Below are positions 61,804 to 64,000 of a stretch of DNA of 64,000 nucleotides, one piece after another. A model generated the notes under the pieces. It was not told where the DNA came from. It did no database searches and saw only the letters and a program-made list of their open reading frames with translations. The position numbers were made by a program, and so were the translations under genes. This stretch comes from Haloferula helveola (GTDB lineage Bacteria > Verrucomicrobiota > Verrucomicrobiia > Verrucomicrobiales > Akkermansiaceae). Numbering within the stretch: the stretch's first letter is position 1; the number at the start of each line of letters is the position of its first letter. Location: positions 4,960,001-5,024,000 of the forward strand of contig NZ_AP024702.1 in the NCBI RefSeq assembly GCF_037076345.1, written 5' to 3'.

Positions 61804-62556
61804 TTGGCCCGCGTGACCAGCAAATCCCAGGCCTCTACGTTCCTAGCGATCCTGCTCTGTCTCTTCGTGGGCGGGCTTGGACTAACCCGCGGACAGGACG
61901 CTGTCACGAAAGAGAAGCCCGCCGGTGAGGCGACGCCTGCCGAGGACGCCAAACTGGCCGACAAGCCGGATGCGAAGGAAGCTGAGAAACCGGCCGATGC
62001 TCCGAAGCCCGGAGATGACAAACCGGCTGAGCCGGAAATGGAGCCGGAGGAGGACGATCCGAAGAAGCTTGAGAAGGAGGAAGAGGCCGCCGCCATCGCA
62101 CTGCCGGTATCGCCCGATCCGGTGCAGATCTACGGTTGGAAGGAGTGGGTGTTCCTCAATGACGGTAAGGCCGACATGAAGATGGCCGCCAAGTTCGACA
62201 CGGGCGCCTACACCAGTTCGATCCATGCCGAGGAGAAGAAGCTCTTCGAGCGCGATGGCAAGAAGTGGGTGCGCTTCGTGGTGACCGATCCTTCGGAGAA
62301 AGACTTCCCGCGCATCCGTGTCGAGGCGCCGCTGGTGCGCATCGCTCGCGTCAAGGAACCCGGTGGCAATTCGGAGGAACGCGAGGTCGTCCGTCTGGCG
62401 TTCCGTGTCGGCGACCGCAAATTGAAGGCAGACTTCACCCTTAGCAACCGCAGCAACATGCTCAACCCGATGCTCATCGGACGCACCACGATCCGGGAAC
62501 TCGGATGGGTGGACCCCAGCCGCGCGTTCATCGCCGACAAAAAGCTCATGCGCTGA
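61804..62556 (+). CDS. Retropepsin-like (RimB/RloA-type, PF05618) putative aspartyl protease, exported
   Basis: A 250-residue protein. A signal-like N-terminus (about 1-35) is followed by an acidic Lys/Glu/Pro/Ala-rich linker (40-98), and then by the domain: QIYGWKEWVFLNDG, the active-site-like AAKFDTGAYTSSIHAEEKKLF, KADFTLSNRSNMLNPMLIGRTTIRELGW. The DTGA block is the single aspartyl site of this retropepsin-like family. Members are regularly found beside RimK-like ligases and the inactive transglutaminase/7TM proteins, and such a protein follows here. Start TTG/GTG choice at 61804 is uncertain. Confidence 0.83.
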   Translation: MARVTSKSQASTFLAILLCLFVGGLGLTRGQDAVTKEKPAGEATPAEDAKLADKPDAKEAEKPADAPKPGDDKPAEPEMEPEEDDPKKLEKEEEAAAIALPVSPDPVQIYGWKEWVFLNDGKADMKMAAKFDTGAYTSSIHAEEKKLFERDGKKWVRFVVTDPSEKDFPRIRVEAPLVRIARVKEPGGNSEEREVVRLAFRVGDRKLKADFTLSNRSNMLNPMLIGRTTIRELGWVDPSRAFIADKKLMR

Positions 62557-62601
62557 TTGTTCCGGCGGGCCAGTCCGAACGTCGCTTCACCCGGCACCTT
62601 T

Positions 62602-64000
62602 ATGGCCTCTCGAATCAAGCTGATCGCGATCGTTCTCGTCCTGACCCTGTTGGGTGGAGGGCTCGCTGCTTACAAGCACGTCAATCTGGGCATTCCGCTG
62701 ATGGTCGGCAAGAAGCCGACGGAGTGGCTGGTGGAGGCGAAGGTCAGCTTCATCGCGACGGGTGATCCTGTGACCGCACGCCTGTCGCTACCGACCGTTG
62801 CGGTCGACAAGGAGATGGGAGTCGACGCCCGTTCGGCCGGTTACAGTTTCATGGTCGAGGATGATCTCGGCGAATACTCGGCGGTCTGGTCGGCGGACGA
62901 GAAGGAAGGGAACCAGGCGCTCTACTACCGGGTGCGCTTTCCGGCGAAGGGTGTGGATACGGCCGGGCCGATCGCGCATACCGGAGAGGCCCCCCAGGCG
63001 GAGGAGCCGGGCCTCACCGGCAATCTCCGCGCTGCGGCCGACAGTGTGGTGCGTCGGGCGAAGGAGACTTCATCGAATCCGGACACTCTGTTCGTCGGGG
63101 TTTTCCGCGAGATCACCGCGATTGAAGGTTCTCAGGAGATCGCTTTGCTCAAGCGTCACTACGAGGAAGTCGCGAACGGGCAGGCGTTGACCCTGCTCGG
63201 GATCGATCTGCTCAACATGGCCGGAGTGCCGGCGCGGAAGGCCTATGCGGTCAGGCTTGACGAGATCCGGGGGGCGCAGGATCCGCTGATGTTCGTCGAG
63301 TATCACGACGGCGTCTATTGGAAGGTGCGGGATCCCGATGCCGCCACTTCGACGGTCGATCCACGCGAATACTTTGTCTGGAACCGGGGTGGGGAAGCAT
63401 TGCTGGATCTCGGCGGTGGCGAGAACTCGCAGGTCGTCTTCACGACCACGCGCGACGTCATCCCGCTGGACAAGTTGACCGACCTGAGGGGTTCTGGATT
63501 GCTGGTCTCGACGATCTTCGGTCTGCCGGCTTCGGAGCGGCAGGTGTTCCGCTACGTCGTCCTGATCCCGATCGGTGCGTTCGTGGTTGTTCTCCTGCGG
63601 AATCTCGTCGGGATCGCCACGCTGGGTACCTTCATGCCGGTGCTGCTCGCGCTCGCTCTGCTCGAGATGGATCTCCAGAGCGGACTCATCATGTTCGTTG
63701 TGATCGTGACGGCCGGTCTCTGGTTCCGTTTCCTTCTGTCGCGTCTCAACCTTCTTGTGGTTCCCAGAGTCGCGGCGTGCGTGGTGATCGTGACCTTGCT
63801 GATGATGGTTCTCAGTGTGGTCAGCTGGCACCTCGGCATGCGCGGCGGGCTGCGGATCACGTTGTTTCCGATGATCATTCTCGCCTGGACGATCGAACGC
63901 ATGTCGCTGATCTGGGAGGAGGAGGGCAAGCGCAGCGCGATCCTGCAGGTGCTCGGATCGATGATCGTCGCATACGTGGCCTACTTCTTCATGAAGGATC
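62602..64000 (+). CDS. Inactive transglutaminase fused to 7TM protein, partial
   Basis: The frame from ATG 62602 (MASRIKLIAIVLVLTLLGGG) is open through the window end, giving 466 residues without a stop. An N-terminal anchor helix precedes a beta-rich region and a transglutaminase-like domain without an evident Cys-His-Asp triad (GQALTLLGIDLLNMAGVPARKAYAVRL). From about residue 310 several hydrophobic helices follow (YVVLIPIGAFVVVLLRNLVGIATLGTFMPVLLAL, SGLIMFVVIVTAGLWFRFLL and two more). This matches the Transglut_i_TM plus 7TM_transglut architecture. The gene normally precedes a RimK-like ATP-grasp ligase, which would lie beyond 64000. Confidence 0.85.
   Translation, partial: MASRIKLIAIVLVLTLLGGGLAAYKHVNLGIPLMVGKKPTEWLVEAKVSFIATGDPVTARLSLPTVAVDKEMGVDARSAGYSFMVEDDLGEYSAVWSADEKEGNQALYYRVRFPAKGVDTAGPIAHTGEAPQAEEPGLTGNLRAAADSVVRRAKETSSNPDTLFVGVFREITAIEGSQEIALLKRHYEEVANGQALTLLGIDLLNMAGVPARKAYAVRLDEIRGAQDPLMFVEYHDGVYWKVRDPDAATSTVDPREYFVWNRGGEALLDLGGGENSQVVFTTTRDVIPLDKLTDLRGSGLLVSTIFGLPASERQVFRYVVLIPIGAFVVVLLRNLVGIATLGTFMPVLLALALLEMDLQSGLIMFVVIVTAGLWFRFLLSRLNLLVVPRVAACVVIVTLLMMVLSVVSWHLGMRGGLRITLFPMIILAWTIERMSLIWEEEGKRSAILQVLGSMIVAYVAYFFMKD

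Noticed and set aside
1-64000. CRISPR arrays or transposon insertion sequences
   Set aside because: No regularly spaced repeats and no transposase with terminal inverted repeats were seen on reading either strand.

Overview
The window reads as the chromosome of a high-GC Gram-negative bacterium, most probably a member of the Verrucomicrobiota (inference). Supporting signs are signal-peptide and lipoprotein genes, a very large ThuA/sugar-dehydrogenase/cytochrome c secreted protein, several carbohydrate-type sulfotransferases, and a DGDG-type calcium-loop tail on a secreted protein. No rRNA, CRISPR array or insertion sequence was seen.

Region 1 (1-4702): an L-arabinose operon on the minus strand (araB, araA, partial aldose 1-epimerase) with a divergent LacI-family regulator and a near-perfect palindromic operator between them.

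Region 2 (4705-29779): an integrated island of about 25 kb. It lies between a 47-bp copy of the 3' half of tRNA-Lys(CTT) and the complete tRNA gene. The left end carries a tyrosine integrase, an excisionase-like HTH protein and several unrecognised cargo genes. A Sel1-repeat lipoprotein with a divergent XRE regulator and a strongly structured non-coding stretch follow. The rest is one co-directional gene train (12033-29506): PLD/SNF2 helicase, DUF4391 protein, AAA+ ATPase, subtilisin-like protease, a 77-residue orphan, type III-like Mod methyltransferase, GmrSD (DUF262/HNH) protein, UvrD-type helicase with a RelE-like head, and type III Res. I regard this train as the most interesting object here: a type III restriction core with a protease module and two further nuclease/helicase modules wired into it.

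Region 3 (29733-41787): tRNA-Lys, a lactonase-family beta-propeller, gpmI, the giant ThuA/GSDH/cytochrome protein, a coiled-coil membrane protein, a secreted ClpP-like serine protease, a membrane protein and mnmA.

Region 4 (41796-57834): a twelve-gene minus-strand run, mostly overlapping or nearly touching, for an envelope glycan: rfbB, rfbA, DegT aminotransferase, glycosyltransferase, ATP-grasp ligase, ComA, VOC protein, ComB, and two SGNH-like plus two MBOAT acyltransferase genes. Three sulfotransferases and a GT11-like glycosyltransferase adjoin it. The combination suggests an amino-deoxysugar glycan that is acylated, sulfated and possibly linked to sulfolactate (inference).

Region 5 (58008-64000): a LysM protein, an efflux adaptor and outer-membrane channel pair without its pump, a retropepsin-like protein and the start of an inactive-transglutaminase/7TM protein cut by the window end.
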